Below are positions 44,933-52,954 of a stretch of DNA of 64,000 nt, in pieces. Every line of letters begins with the position of its first letter. The stretch's first letter is position 1. A program made the position numbers and the translations under genes. Under the pieces are notes generated by a model. It had not been told where the DNA came from. It did not search any database and saw nothing but the letters and a program-made list of their open reading frames with translations. Origin of the DNA: an uncultured Flavobacteriaceae bacterium (GTDB taxonomy: Bacteria; Bacteroidota; Bacteroidia; Flavobacteriales; Flavobacteriaceae). The stretch covers positions 124,001-188,000 of the forward strand of contig CANKZQ010000002.1 in NCBI GenBank assembly GCA_947488345.1, in the 5' to 3' direction.

Positions 44933-45138
44933 TAGATGACTTCTTATTGTGAATAATATAGCTTATTCACCCTCCTCAATTCTTCAAATTAATTAGACTT
45001 TTTTAAAAATATTTAATTTAATTAAATACTTTATTTAATATAATATATATTGTTGATTATAAATAAATTAAATATTATTAATAATTAAAAAATATCTTAA
45101 CTAATTTTAACTTAATTTTTGTTTTTTTTAACATAGTT
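44933..45138. other. AT-rich gap between Crp gene and lipoprotein promoter
   Basis: About 200 bases, mostly A and T, with runs of TTAATTAAATA type. I see no reading frame above a few codons, no tRNA and no DnaA box. It may bend DNA ahead of the promoter at 45157. Confidence 0.5.
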
Positions 45139-45156
45139 CGGTGATTTTTATCACCG
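45139..45156 (+). promoter_or_regulatory. CRP-like operator palindrome
   Basis: CGGTGATTTTTATCACCG, with seven-base arms and the pattern GTGA-N6-TCAC, the half-site and spacing read by CRP. It touches the -33 box of the next promoter, and its centre lies about 42 to 46 bases before the predicted transcript start, the class II activator position. The Crp/Fnr gene upstream has a matching recognition helix. Confidence 0.65.
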
Positions 45157-45185
45157 TTTGAAAGACCATGATGCTGGTACTTTTG
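45157..45185 (+). promoter_or_regulatory. promoter of the lamin-tail/spondin lipoprotein
   Basis: TTTG-N17-TACTTTTG, both boxes perfect. The transcript start would be near 45190, with the ATG at 45214. Confidence 0.7.
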
Positions 45186-45213
45186 TTGAAAATAAATTAT
45201 TAAAATCATTAAA

Positions 45214-47568
45214 ATGAAAACAAAATTATTAGTAGTATTAGTTGCAGTTTTATTTATTGCATCATGTTCGAAAGATGACGATCCTGTCATCACACCAACG
45301 AACCCAGAGGTTTCGGTTGTTTTAAATGAAGTTCAATATCAAGGAACAGATTTAGTAGAAATTTTAAACACAGGTACTGAATCTGCAGATTTAAGTAATT
45401 ATTGGCTCTGTTTGGGGCCAGGCACCTATGTACAATTGAGTAGTATTACTCCTCAAAGTGGATCTGTAACTAACTTACAGGCGGGTGGATATTTAGTACT
45501 ACCATATGACATGCCTGATGATAATGCTGGGTTAGGATTGTATAGTTCAAATCAGTTTACGGATTCTAATGCCATTGTAGATTTTGTGCAATGGGGATCA
45601 GGCGGTAGCGCCCGTGAAAATGTAGCTGTGGCGGCTGGAATATGGAATGCAGGAGAATTCGTGCCGACCGTATCAGCGGAAGTGAATAGTATTGTATACG
45701 ATGGAGAAGGAGAGGGAGCTGCAGATTGGGCAGAAACAACTAGTGTAACATTTGGGAGTGAAAACGTACTAACGGTACCTCAAGAAGTACGCTCAGTAGT
45801 GTTTAATGAAATTCAGTATGGTAATAAAGATTTGGTAGAAATATATAATAATGGAGATGTTACTGTTGATTTAGCATCTTATTGGTTATGTCTTGGTCCT
45901 GGGACTTATATTCAAATTGGAAATATTACTCCAGAAAGTGGTACAATACAATTAGCGGCAGGTGAGTTTTTAGTTTTACCTTATGATATGCCTGATACCG
46001 ACGGAGGTTTAGGATTATATTCTAATAATAGTTTTACAAGTGCTGATGCAATAATGGATTTCGTGCAATGGGGTTCAGGAGGTAGTGCTCGTGAAAATGT
46101 TGCAGTAGAAGCCGGAATATGGACGGCGGGAGATTTTGTGCCAACAGTACAATTAGATGGTAATAGCATTGAATACGATGGAAGCGGAGAGGCTGCAAGT
46201 GATTGGACTGAAGAAGTGAACCCTTCTTTGGGCTTTACAAATGACGTTGTTGGCTCAACAAGAACATTTAATGTTAAGATTAGCAATGTTACAAATTATC
46301 TTGCTGCGCATGTATTTAATACACCAGTAGGGGCTAGTGCACCAGGAAGATTAACCGATGTTGGAGATCAATATCAAGTTACTTTTCAAGCAGTACCTGG
46401 TACAAAATTCACACCTACTACTATGATGTTTAATAGTAATGATTGGTTTTTAGCTCCAACAGATCTAGCAGGGATAGATTTATGGGAAAATGGTGTTGCT
46501 TTAAATGGTGTAGATATTGCAGATCAACTTTCATTGTATGATGCTGGAACCGAAGCCGATAATGATCCAACTAATTTCCCTCCAGCCGGACCTAATGTTG
46601 GTCCAAACGACACCAACAATTTAGTGCGATTGGTTGAAGGGAGAACAACAACGGCTGCAGATTATATTACTGCTGTTTTAGATTATACACCAGGTAACGG
46701 TGCCTCTGCTGGTACATTTACATTTACAATTACGGCTAAAACAGCCGCAGGAACACCATTTGCACAGGATAACGGCTTTGGAATTACACCTGGTATTGTT
46801 GTACTACATGCTTTGCCCAATCCATTATTCACTATTGGTGAACCTGATAGAGGAGTGGGGCTTGAAGAAATTGCAGAGAATGGTAATCCGTCAGTTTTAT
46901 ATAATTGGTTAAACGAAACAGGATCTACAGGCGCTCCTTTGAGAATGTCATCTTCTTTAAGCGTGTTTTCTCCAGGTTTAGTGTATGCATTTAACTCTTC
47001 GAGTGATCCGTTGGTGTTACAAGGTCAAGTGAACCCAGCAGGAAATGGTTTAGAAGCATTAGCTGAAGACGGTAACAATGCTGAAGCGGTAGAATTTATC
47101 TCTAATTTAGGATTGCCTGTTGCTGCAAGTAATGAAACAACAAATCAAGGACCTGGAGGTGAATTGAACTTTACATTAGAGGTACCAGAAGGTCAAGGTT
47201 ATAAACTCGGATTTAGTACGATGTTTGTACAAACCAATGATTGGTTTATATCTTATAACAATGCTGGTTACCCATTATGGGATGAAAACGGAATAGCGTC
47301 TTCTGGAATTGGGGCTAGTGAAAAATCATACCTATACGACGCAGGAACTGAAGTTGATCAAGCGGTAGGTTTCGGAGCCGATCAGGCACCTCGACAAGGT
47401 GGTCCAAATACCGGTTCTGCCGATGGCGATAATTTAGTGAGAAGAGTTGGTACAATTAACGATGTTCAATTTGGAAAAGGGTTGATCGAAACTCCAGCTG
47501 GTGTTGTTTATTTACAAGACCCAAGGGGTGGATATAATGTTATTCGTGTTGAAGTTACACCGCAATAA
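45214..47568 (+). CDS. lamin-tail and spondin domain surface lipoprotein
   Basis: A 784-residue lipoprotein. The lipobox is IASC, followed by SKDDD, a match to the acidic export signal of surface-exposed Bacteroidota lipoproteins. Two lamin-tail domains follow, starting VVLNEVQYQ (about residue 35) and VVFNEIQYG (about 194); they share long near-identical stretches such as FVQWGSGGSARENVAV. Then come two spondin-N domains, at about 350-520 (TFNVKISNVTNYL) and 574-784 (SLSVFSPGLVYAF), each with NDWF and LYDAGTE motifs. These folds mediate adhesion or binding; no enzyme is seen. Regulated probably by the Crp/Fnr protein upstream. Confidence 0.85.
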   Translation: MKTKLLVVLVAVLFIASCSKDDDPVITPTNPEVSVVLNEVQYQGTDLVEILNTGTESADLSNYWLCLGPGTYVQLSSITPQSGSVTNLQAGGYLVLPYDMPDDNAGLGLYSSNQFTDSNAIVDFVQWGSGGSARENVAVAAGIWNAGEFVPTVSAEVNSIVYDGEGEGAADWAETTSVTFGSENVLTVPQEVRSVVFNEIQYGNKDLVEIYNNGDVTVDLASYWLCLGPGTYIQIGNITPESGTIQLAAGEFLVLPYDMPDTDGGLGLYSNNSFTSADAIMDFVQWGSGGSARENVAVEAGIWTAGDFVPTVQLDGNSIEYDGSGEAASDWTEEVNPSLGFTNDVVGSTRTFNVKISNVTNYLAAHVFNTPVGASAPGRLTDVGDQYQVTFQAVPGTKFTPTTMMFNSNDWFLAPTDLAGIDLWENGVALNGVDIADQLSLYDAGTEADNDPTNFPPAGPNVGPNDTNNLVRLVEGRTTTAADYITAVLDYTPGNGASAGTFTFTITAKTAAGTPFAQDNGFGITPGIVVLHALPNPLFTIGEPDRGVGLEEIAENGNPSVLYNWLNETGSTGAPLRMSSSLSVFSPGLVYAFNSSSDPLVLQGQVNPAGNGLEALAEDGNNAEAVEFISNLGLPVAASNETTNQGPGGELNFTLEVPEGQGYKLGFSTMFVQTNDWFISYNNAGYPLWDENGIASSGIGASEKSYLYDAGTEVDQAVGFGADQAPRQGGPNTGSADGDNLVRRVGTINDVQFGKGLIETPAGVVYLQDPRGGYNVIRVEVTPQ

Positions 47569-47608
47569 TAAACTTATAGCTTAAGGAAGTCTATAGTTTT
47601 GTTTGTTT

Positions 47609-47646
47609 AGTCGAAGTCTGGTAGAGATATCAGGCTTTGACTTTTT
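47609..47646 (+). terminator. intrinsic terminator of the spondin lipoprotein gene
   Basis: AGTCGAAGTCTG pairs with CAGGCTTTGACT (47609-47620 with 47631-47642, 12 pairs with two G-U), loop of 10, then a T run. Confidence 0.8.
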
Positions 47647-47672
47647 AATGTATAACAGAGAGAAGCTTTTAG

Positions 47673-47900
47673 TTATTTAATTACAATAGATTGATCAAAT
47701 ACTAATACCACATCTGAATTTTTCAGCTTTTTACGAATTTGAGTTTCAATGGCTCCATTTACCTTTACTTCCTTATTTTGAATGATTAGCTTGGCATGTC
47801 CACCAGTCTGTGCAATTTGAAGTACTTGCAAAAGTTTATTGAGTTGAATATAAAGTTGCCCTTCTTTGAGTTTAAATGTATGGGTTGTTTCTTTCGTCAT
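47673..47900 (-). CDS. S4 domain RNA-binding protein
   Basis: A 75-residue protein made of little more than an S4 fold: TFKLKEGQLYIQLNKLLQVL, then GGHAKLIIQNKEVKVNGAIE with the usual Gly and Asn turn. YbcJ/YaaA-like small S4 proteins bind RNA, perhaps rRNA. It starts 39 bases before topB on the same strand side and ends at the lipoprotein terminator; it follows topB in transcription. Confidence 0.88.
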   Translation of the reverse strand: MTKETTHTFKLKEGQLYIQLNKLLQVLQIAQTGGHAKLIIQNKEVKVNGAIETQIRKKLKNSDVVLVFDQSIVIK

Positions 47901-47939
47901 AATAAATATTTGGATCAGCTTTCTTTTGCAAACTAGGTA

Positions 47940-50231
47940 TTAAGTATTCTTCGTTAATAGAGCAATAACCAATTCTCTCGTCAGTTTTTTACCCGAAGCC
48001 TTTTGTCTTAACTTATCAAACGGATATCGAAATGTACATCCGTTCTTGTACTCACTGCAACCATAGGAGGAATTCCCTTTTAAAATAGTTCCCTTTTTAC
48101 AAGATGGACAGGTCATGGTGTTCGCACCTGATTTTTTATCCGATTCTTTGAGGATTAGTTCAAAATTCGTGTCAAATTGTACTATTCCATCTTTCGTTTC
48201 ACTTGCTATTTTAAATCCTTTTAATTTCACAGTTGCTCCTTTCTGTAAAAGTCGGATAAATTGCTTGTCGGATATTTTTTTAGTATAAAACTTAAAAGGT
48301 AGTTTAAAGTTACAACCATTCGCATAATTACGACAACCATAAGCTGTAGAACCTTTTAAAAGTGTAGCATTCTTACATTTTGGGCAAGTTAAATCAGTTA
48401 TGCAATTTTTTTTAACCACTTTTTTAGCTGTCTTCTTTTGAGACGTCACAGTATGAGAGATATTGGCTGCCTTCGTCTCACTTCTGACTTCATACACCAA
48501 TTGATCAACCATTCGCTTCATGTTTTTTATAAAGGTGCCAGCTCCAAAATTCCCTTTTTCAATATCCTTCAGTTGCTTTTCCCAAGAACCAGTGAGTTCT
48601 GCCGATTTTAATAAATCATTTTGAATAGTATCAATTAATTGAATTCCAGTAACTGTCGGTAAGAGTTGTTTCTTATTGCGTCGAACATATTTTCGCTTGA
48701 ATAAGGTTTCAATTATATTTGCCCGAGTAGAAGGTCGACCAATACCATTCTCTTTCATCAACTCACGTAATTCTTCATCATCCACTTGTTTACCTGCGGT
48801 TTCCATGGCGCGTAATAATGTGGCTTCTGTAAATTGATTAGGCGCTTTGGTTTGCTTTTCAAGAAAAGATGGTTCATGATTTCCTTTTTCGCCCTTGACA
48901 AAAGTGGGTAGTACTCCAGTCTCTTTAACTGTTTTGTTCGGTATTTCAAACACGATACGCCATCCTTTTGAGAGAATTTCTTTCCCAGTGGTTTTGAAGT
49001 TCACCGCTGCAGCCGAACCTATAACTGTAGTATTTGAAACTTCACAGTCTGCATAAAAAACGGCTATAAATCGTCTAACAATAGCATCATATACTTGTTG
49101 TTGGTTGTATTGTAAATTGATTTCTATACCCGTTGGAATAATTGCATGATGATCTGTGACTTTTTTATCATTGAAGACTTTAGATGATTTTTTGATTTTT
49201 TCAGTTAACAACGATGTTGTTAACGAAGCATATTTAGTTAATTTTTGTAAGATTCCTTTTACTTTTGGATACACATCGTTTGGTAGAAAAGTCGTGTCTA
49301 CTCTTGGGTAGGTCACCACTTTTTGCTCATATAACTTCTGAACAATTTTCAAGGTTTCATCGGCTGTAAAGCCAAATTTTGTATTACAATATACCTGCAA
49401 GCCTGTTAAATCGAATAACTTTGGGGCATATTCCTTGCCTTTTTTCTTTGTAATCGATAGTATTTCAAATTCTTCCTCTTTTACTTTGTTTGCCAATGAC
49501 TGACCATCTTCCATTTTAAGAAAACGTCCATCTTCATAACTAAAGAGGGTTTCTCGATAAAGTGTTTGTAATTCCCAGTAGGGTTGAGGCTTGAAATTCT
49601 CTATTTCTTTAAAACGATGTACAAGCATCGCTAGGGTTGGCGTTTGTACTCGTCCGACTGATAGCACTTGTTTATAACCACCATGCTTCACAGTATATAG
49701 ACGTGTGGCATTCATCCCTAAAATCCAGTCTCCAATCGATCTTGAAAACCCTGCGTAGTATAAATTGTCATAAGCTTCGGCAGGTTTTAAATTTTTGAAC
49801 CCTTCTTTTATGGCTTCAGTCGTTAGCGAAGAAATCCATAAACGCTTTACTTCACCTTTATAGTCGGCTTGATCTAATACCCATCGCTGAATGAGCTCTC
49901 CTTCTTGTCCAGCATCGCCACAATTAATCACTAGATCTGCTTTATCAAATAAACTCTTTACAATATTGAATTGCTTTTTAATCCCCGAATTATCAACCAC
50001 CTTCACTTTAAATTTTTCAGGGAGCATCGGAAGGTTATTTAAATCCCAACTTTTCCAATGTGGCTTGTAATCATTTGGTTCGAAAAGGGTGCATAAATGA
50101 CCAAAAGTAAAAGTAACGGCATATCCATTCCCTTCGAAATAACCATCTCTTTTGGTCGTAGCTCCAAGCACGGCAGCAATTTCTCTTGCAACACTAGGTT
50201 TTTCGGCAATGCATACTTTCAAATTATCCAT
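47940..50231 (-). CDS. topB: DNA topoisomerase III (type IA)
   Basis: A 763-residue enzyme. The TOPRIM domain opens with CIAEKPSVAREIAAVLG and holds NCGDAGQEGELI (metal Asp/Glu). The catalytic Tyr is in VVTYPRVDTTFLPN (about residue 307). LRAMETAGKQVDDEELRELM and GIGRPSTRANIIETL follow. The C terminus has two Cys4 zinc ribbons, CPKCKNATLLKGSTAYGC and CPSCKKGTILKGNSSYGC. Topoisomerase III decatenates single-stranded DNA crossings. A type of TopB with repeated ribbons is common in Bacteroidota; plasmid-borne copies exist, but no mobile genes are next to this one. Confidence 0.93.
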   Translation of the reverse strand: MDNLKVCIAEKPSVAREIAAVLGATTKRDGYFEGNGYAVTFTFGHLCTLFEPNDYKPHWKSWDLNNLPMLPEKFKVKVVDNSGIKKQFNIVKSLFDKADLVINCGDAGQEGELIQRWVLDQADYKGEVKRLWISSLTTEAIKEGFKNLKPAEAYDNLYYAGFSRSIGDWILGMNATRLYTVKHGGYKQVLSVGRVQTPTLAMLVHRFKEIENFKPQPYWELQTLYRETLFSYEDGRFLKMEDGQSLANKVKEEEFEILSITKKKGKEYAPKLFDLTGLQVYCNTKFGFTADETLKIVQKLYEQKVVTYPRVDTTFLPNDVYPKVKGILQKLTKYASLTTSLLTEKIKKSSKVFNDKKVTDHHAIIPTGIEINLQYNQQQVYDAIVRRFIAVFYADCEVSNTTVIGSAAAVNFKTTGKEILSKGWRIVFEIPNKTVKETGVLPTFVKGEKGNHEPSFLEKQTKAPNQFTEATLLRAMETAGKQVDDEELRELMKENGIGRPSTRANIIETLFKRKYVRRNKKQLLPTVTGIQLIDTIQNDLLKSAELTGSWEKQLKDIEKGNFGAGTFIKNMKRMVDQLVYEVRSETKAANISHTVTSQKKTAKKVVKKNCITDLTCPKCKNATLLKGSTAYGCRNYANGCNFKLPFKFYTKKISDKQFIRLLQKGATVKLKGFKIASETKDGIVQFDTNFELILKESDKKSGANTMTCPSCKKGTILKGNSSYGCSEYKNGCTFRYPFDKLRQKASGKKLTRELVIALLTKNT

Positions 50232-50401
50232 TTTTTGAGGCTTGCAAAATAGTTTTTTTTCAATTGAAAAACGAATCCTGTCACTATTTTATTGATGACA
50301 TTACTAAGTGAAATTTGTTCACTTTAATTGAATAATAATCACAATAATATTGAACACATCTATAAATAAACGCTTACATTCGTTACTATCTAAAAATAGA
50401 T

Positions 50402-51289
50402 ATGTCTAAACCTACTAATAAGGTACTTATTATCTTGGCTTTTTTCGCCATTTATGTTATTTGGGGATCTACGTATTTACTAAATAAAATTGCCGTTGGC
50501 CAAATTTCTCCACTCTTTTTAGCAGGGATACGCTTTGTCATTGCAGGAATTTTAGTAGGTGTTATTGCGAAATTCATGGGCTTGAAACTAGCCATTAGTA
50601 AAAAACAGTTGTTGAACTGTACAATTGCTGGTTTTCTTTTTTTGGTATATGGAAATGGCGTCTTTGTTTGGGCGCTAAAATACGTCGATAGTGGTTTTGC
50701 GGCCTTGATTTCATCTACACAGCCGCTTTTTGTGCTCATTTTAATGCGGTTGATAGATCGTAAAGAAATGAAAAGAAAATCTCTTATAGGTATCGGACTT
50801 GGAATTTTAGGAATGTATCTTTTGGTGAGTCAACAAGAAATTGTTTCGCATGAGCAAAGTATCATAGGAATATTTATGATTCTTAGTTGTGTGTTATGTT
50901 GGAGTTACGCGAGTATTTTGGTTTCAAAAATTGATTTACCTAATAGCTTTTTTGTCAGTACAGGATATCAAATGTTCATCGCAGGACTGTTTTTAGTGAT
51001 GTTTAGTCTTGTATTTGGAGAGCCGTGGCTCTCACCAGAAGTATGGCGATTAGATGTATTACTTTCTATGATTGGACTTGTCATTTTTGGAAGTATTGTA
51101 GCCTTCACCGCATTTAATTATCTCTTGCTAAAAGTATCTCCTGAAAAAGTAGCAACATCGGCGTACGTCAATCCAATAGTTGCATTATTTCTAGGTTGGT
51201 TGGTGCTTAAAGAGGAGTTGTCGCTTCAATCAATTATAGCTGCTGGGATCTTATTGACTGGTGTTTATTTTATTACTTCTAAAAAATAA
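50402..51289 (+). CDS. EamA/DMT-family transporter
   Basis: A 295-residue inner-membrane protein with ten helices in two EamA halves. IYVIWGSTYLLNKIAVG and LKYVDSGFAALISSTQPLFV lie in the first half, YLLLKVSPEKVATSAYVNPI and LFLGWLVLKEELSLQS in the second. Family members export amino acids, nucleotides or metabolites; the substrate cannot be told. Divergent to topB. Confidence 0.9.
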   Translation: MSKPTNKVLIILAFFAIYVIWGSTYLLNKIAVGQISPLFLAGIRFVIAGILVGVIAKFMGLKLAISKKQLLNCTIAGFLFLVYGNGVFVWALKYVDSGFAALISSTQPLFVLILMRLIDRKEMKRKSLIGIGLGILGMYLLVSQQEIVSHEQSIIGIFMILSCVLCWSYASILVSKIDLPNSFFVSTGYQMFIAGLFLVMFSLVFGEPWLSPEVWRLDVLLSMIGLVIFGSIVAFTAFNYLLLKVSPEKVATSAYVNPIVALFLGWLVLKEELSLQSIIAAGILLTGVYFITSKK

Positions 51290-51331
51290 ATACACCTGAA
51301 ATATTTTTACGAACCATGTGTAATGAATGTT

Positions 51332-51355
51332 CCATTTAGCTGACTAAATGGTTTT
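51332..51355 (+). terminator. hairpin with T run after the EamA gene
   Basis: CCATTTAG/CTAAATGG (51332-51339 with 51344-51351, loop CTGA), followed by TTTT. It ends 12 bases before the next ATG, so it may instead be a 5-prime UTR hairpin of the peroxiredoxin-like gene. Confidence 0.5.
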
Positions 51356-51367
51356 AAAATTTTACAC

Positions 51368-52003
51368 ATGACATTAACAGAACAGCTAAAAGAATTGGCA
51401 GAAGGTAGCATCCAAAGACATCCTGAAAAGGCTCAAGATATAATGAGTTCAGCAATTGAAGAATTGGCAACTACTGATATTTTAGATCGTGCTTTTAAAA
51501 CGGGTGATTCTATTCCAGAAATTCGTTTGTCGAATGCCAAGGGTGATTTGATAGATCTTCAATCGATACTAAGCGAACATAAGATTGTATTGGTATTTTA
51601 TAGAGGGGTTTGGTGTCCTTACTGTAATTTAGAATTACGTGCTTGGCAAAAGGTTATAGCCCAAATAGAAGAAAAAGGAGCAAAGCTAGTAGCGATTAGT
51701 CCTCAAACACCAGACAATACACTGACCACATTAGAAAAGAATGAGTTATCTTTTGAAGTACTATCTGATATAAACGGAGAGGTGGCTCGTGAGATGAATC
51801 TTATTTATACCTTGCCTTCCTCATTAGTTGATTTGTATACAACTTTTAAAATCGATCTTGAAAAGAGTAATGGGAATTTGGATAATGAATTGCCAATCGC
51901 TGCCTCCTATATCATAGAACAAGATGGGAGTATATCATATCATTTTCTCGCAGAAGATTATAAGTTAAGAGCCAATCCAGATGACATTATAAAAAGACTT
52001 TGA
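51368..52003 (+). CDS. peroxiredoxin-like protein (AhpC/TSA fold)
   Basis: A 211-residue cytosolic protein. FYRGVWCPYCNLELRAW (about residues 76-92) is the redox motif with a CxxC pair in the thioredoxin fold. AISPQTPDNT and FEVLSDINGEVAREM are the usual AhpC/TSA strands. The N-terminal 55 residues are helical. It reduces peroxides or acts as a thiol oxidoreductase; the resolving Cys in CxxC form sets it apart from typical 2-Cys peroxiredoxins. Convergent with the LamG gene, 9 bases apart. Confidence 0.87.
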   Translation: MTLTEQLKELAEGSIQRHPEKAQDIMSSAIEELATTDILDRAFKTGDSIPEIRLSNAKGDLIDLQSILSEHKIVLVFYRGVWCPYCNLELRAWQKVIAQIEEKGAKLVAISPQTPDNTLTTLEKNELSFEVLSDINGEVAREMNLIYTLPSSLVDLYTTFKIDLEKSNGNLDNELPIAASYIIEQDGSISYHFLAEDYKLRANPDDIIKRL

Positions 52004-52012
52004 TAAGACTTA

Positions 52013-52933
52013 CTATTCGTTTACTAGAGTGTGCACACCATTGTTTAGATTGTACAGTGTTAGTATTTCTTTTTCGGTCAAATCTCTATTAAAAATGGAT
52101 AGTTCATCCATTAGACCGATATATCCAAGTCCTAAATAAATATTTGATTGGTTCAATTTCCATGAAAATGGATCAGTAATATTGGTTCTTTCGCCTTTCA
52201 ATTCCCCATTCATATAGAGTTGAGCTCGGCCGTTTTCAGTATTTAAATGAGCGAAATTGATGAGAATATGTGTCCATTTACCCTTTTCAAAAGATGGTTT
52301 ATTGACCGCAGGTAGTTGTTTTATAAAGTCTGGATTCTCATTATCGGGCCCCAAAGGAGCTGGGTTCCAACTAGATCGATCGCCGATGACCCCAAGTCTA
52401 AAATCTCTTGGATTGTCTTTGGTAAAGTCTACCCAAATAGCCGCATCATTGTAACCAACATCAGTGATCTGAATAGGGTCGCAATATTCCCCGGGCACTA
52501 AGTCTAAAGCCGGATCAAGGTTGAGCCAGAATGATATGGCACCACTCCAGTCATTTTCGTCGTATGAAATATTCTTTAAACTCTGGTAGTAAATATTGCC
52601 TTTACTACGTTCAGTAAACAACAATCCATCTCCAAAAAGCCCTTCGCCTTTCGCAATAGAAATATCGGGTTTATGTAAACCAACTTGTGCCGAGTCTCTT
52701 GCCTTTCTGTTTGGCACGGTATACAATCGATTATCTCCAATGGCTAGATCTGCATCAACACCGTTGTCAAATGAGGCGTATAAAGTGATTGCTTTTCTTA
52801 ATTCTATATTTACTAAGTTTTCCTTTTTCTTTTCTTTTTTCTCCTCCTTTTTTTCTTTTGCACAGGAAGTTAGGATTAGTAAAACGATGCAATATGATAG
52901 TATATGTTGAAATGTTCTTAGTTGTTTTGACAT
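52013..52933 (-). CDS. LamG-domain lipoprotein
   Basis: A 306-residue lipoprotein: lipobox LTSC, then a stretch of nearly only Lys and Glu (about residues 26-40). The rest is a concanavalin-like LamG fold: ITLYASFDNGVDADLAIGD at the start, WSGAISFWLNLDP, KWTHILINFAHL, LYMNGELKG and YIGLMDELSIFNRDLTEKEI at the end. Such modules bind sugars or mark polysaccharide-active surface proteins; no catalytic domain is present. Confidence 0.84.
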   Translation of the reverse strand: MSKQLRTFQHILSYCIVLLILTSCAKEKKEEKKEKKKENLVNIELRKAITLYASFDNGVDADLAIGDNRLYTVPNRKARDSAQVGLHKPDISIAKGEGLFGDGLLFTERSKGNIYYQSLKNISYDENDWSGAISFWLNLDPALDLVPGEYCDPIQITDVGYNDAAIWVDFTKDNPRDFRLGVIGDRSSWNPAPLGPDNENPDFIKQLPAVNKPSFEKGKWTHILINFAHLNTENGRAQLYMNGELKGERTNITDPFSWKLNQSNIYLGLGYIGLMDELSIFNRDLTEKEILTLYNLNNGVHTLVNE

Positions 52934-52954
52934 AATAAGGCTTCTTCTAAATTG

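Noticed and set aside
44933-45138. AT-rich gap as a replication origin
   Set aside because: No DnaA boxes and no dnaA, dnaN or rpmH genes nearby.
45214-46260. Lamin-tail repeats as a CRISPR or tandem DNA repeat
   Set aside because: The similarity is at protein level over about 150 residues and only two copies exist.
52800-52860. Lys/Glu run in the LamG lipoprotein as a frameshift or error
   Set aside because: The frame is continuous from lipobox to LamG domain; the run is a plausible linker after the lipid anchor.
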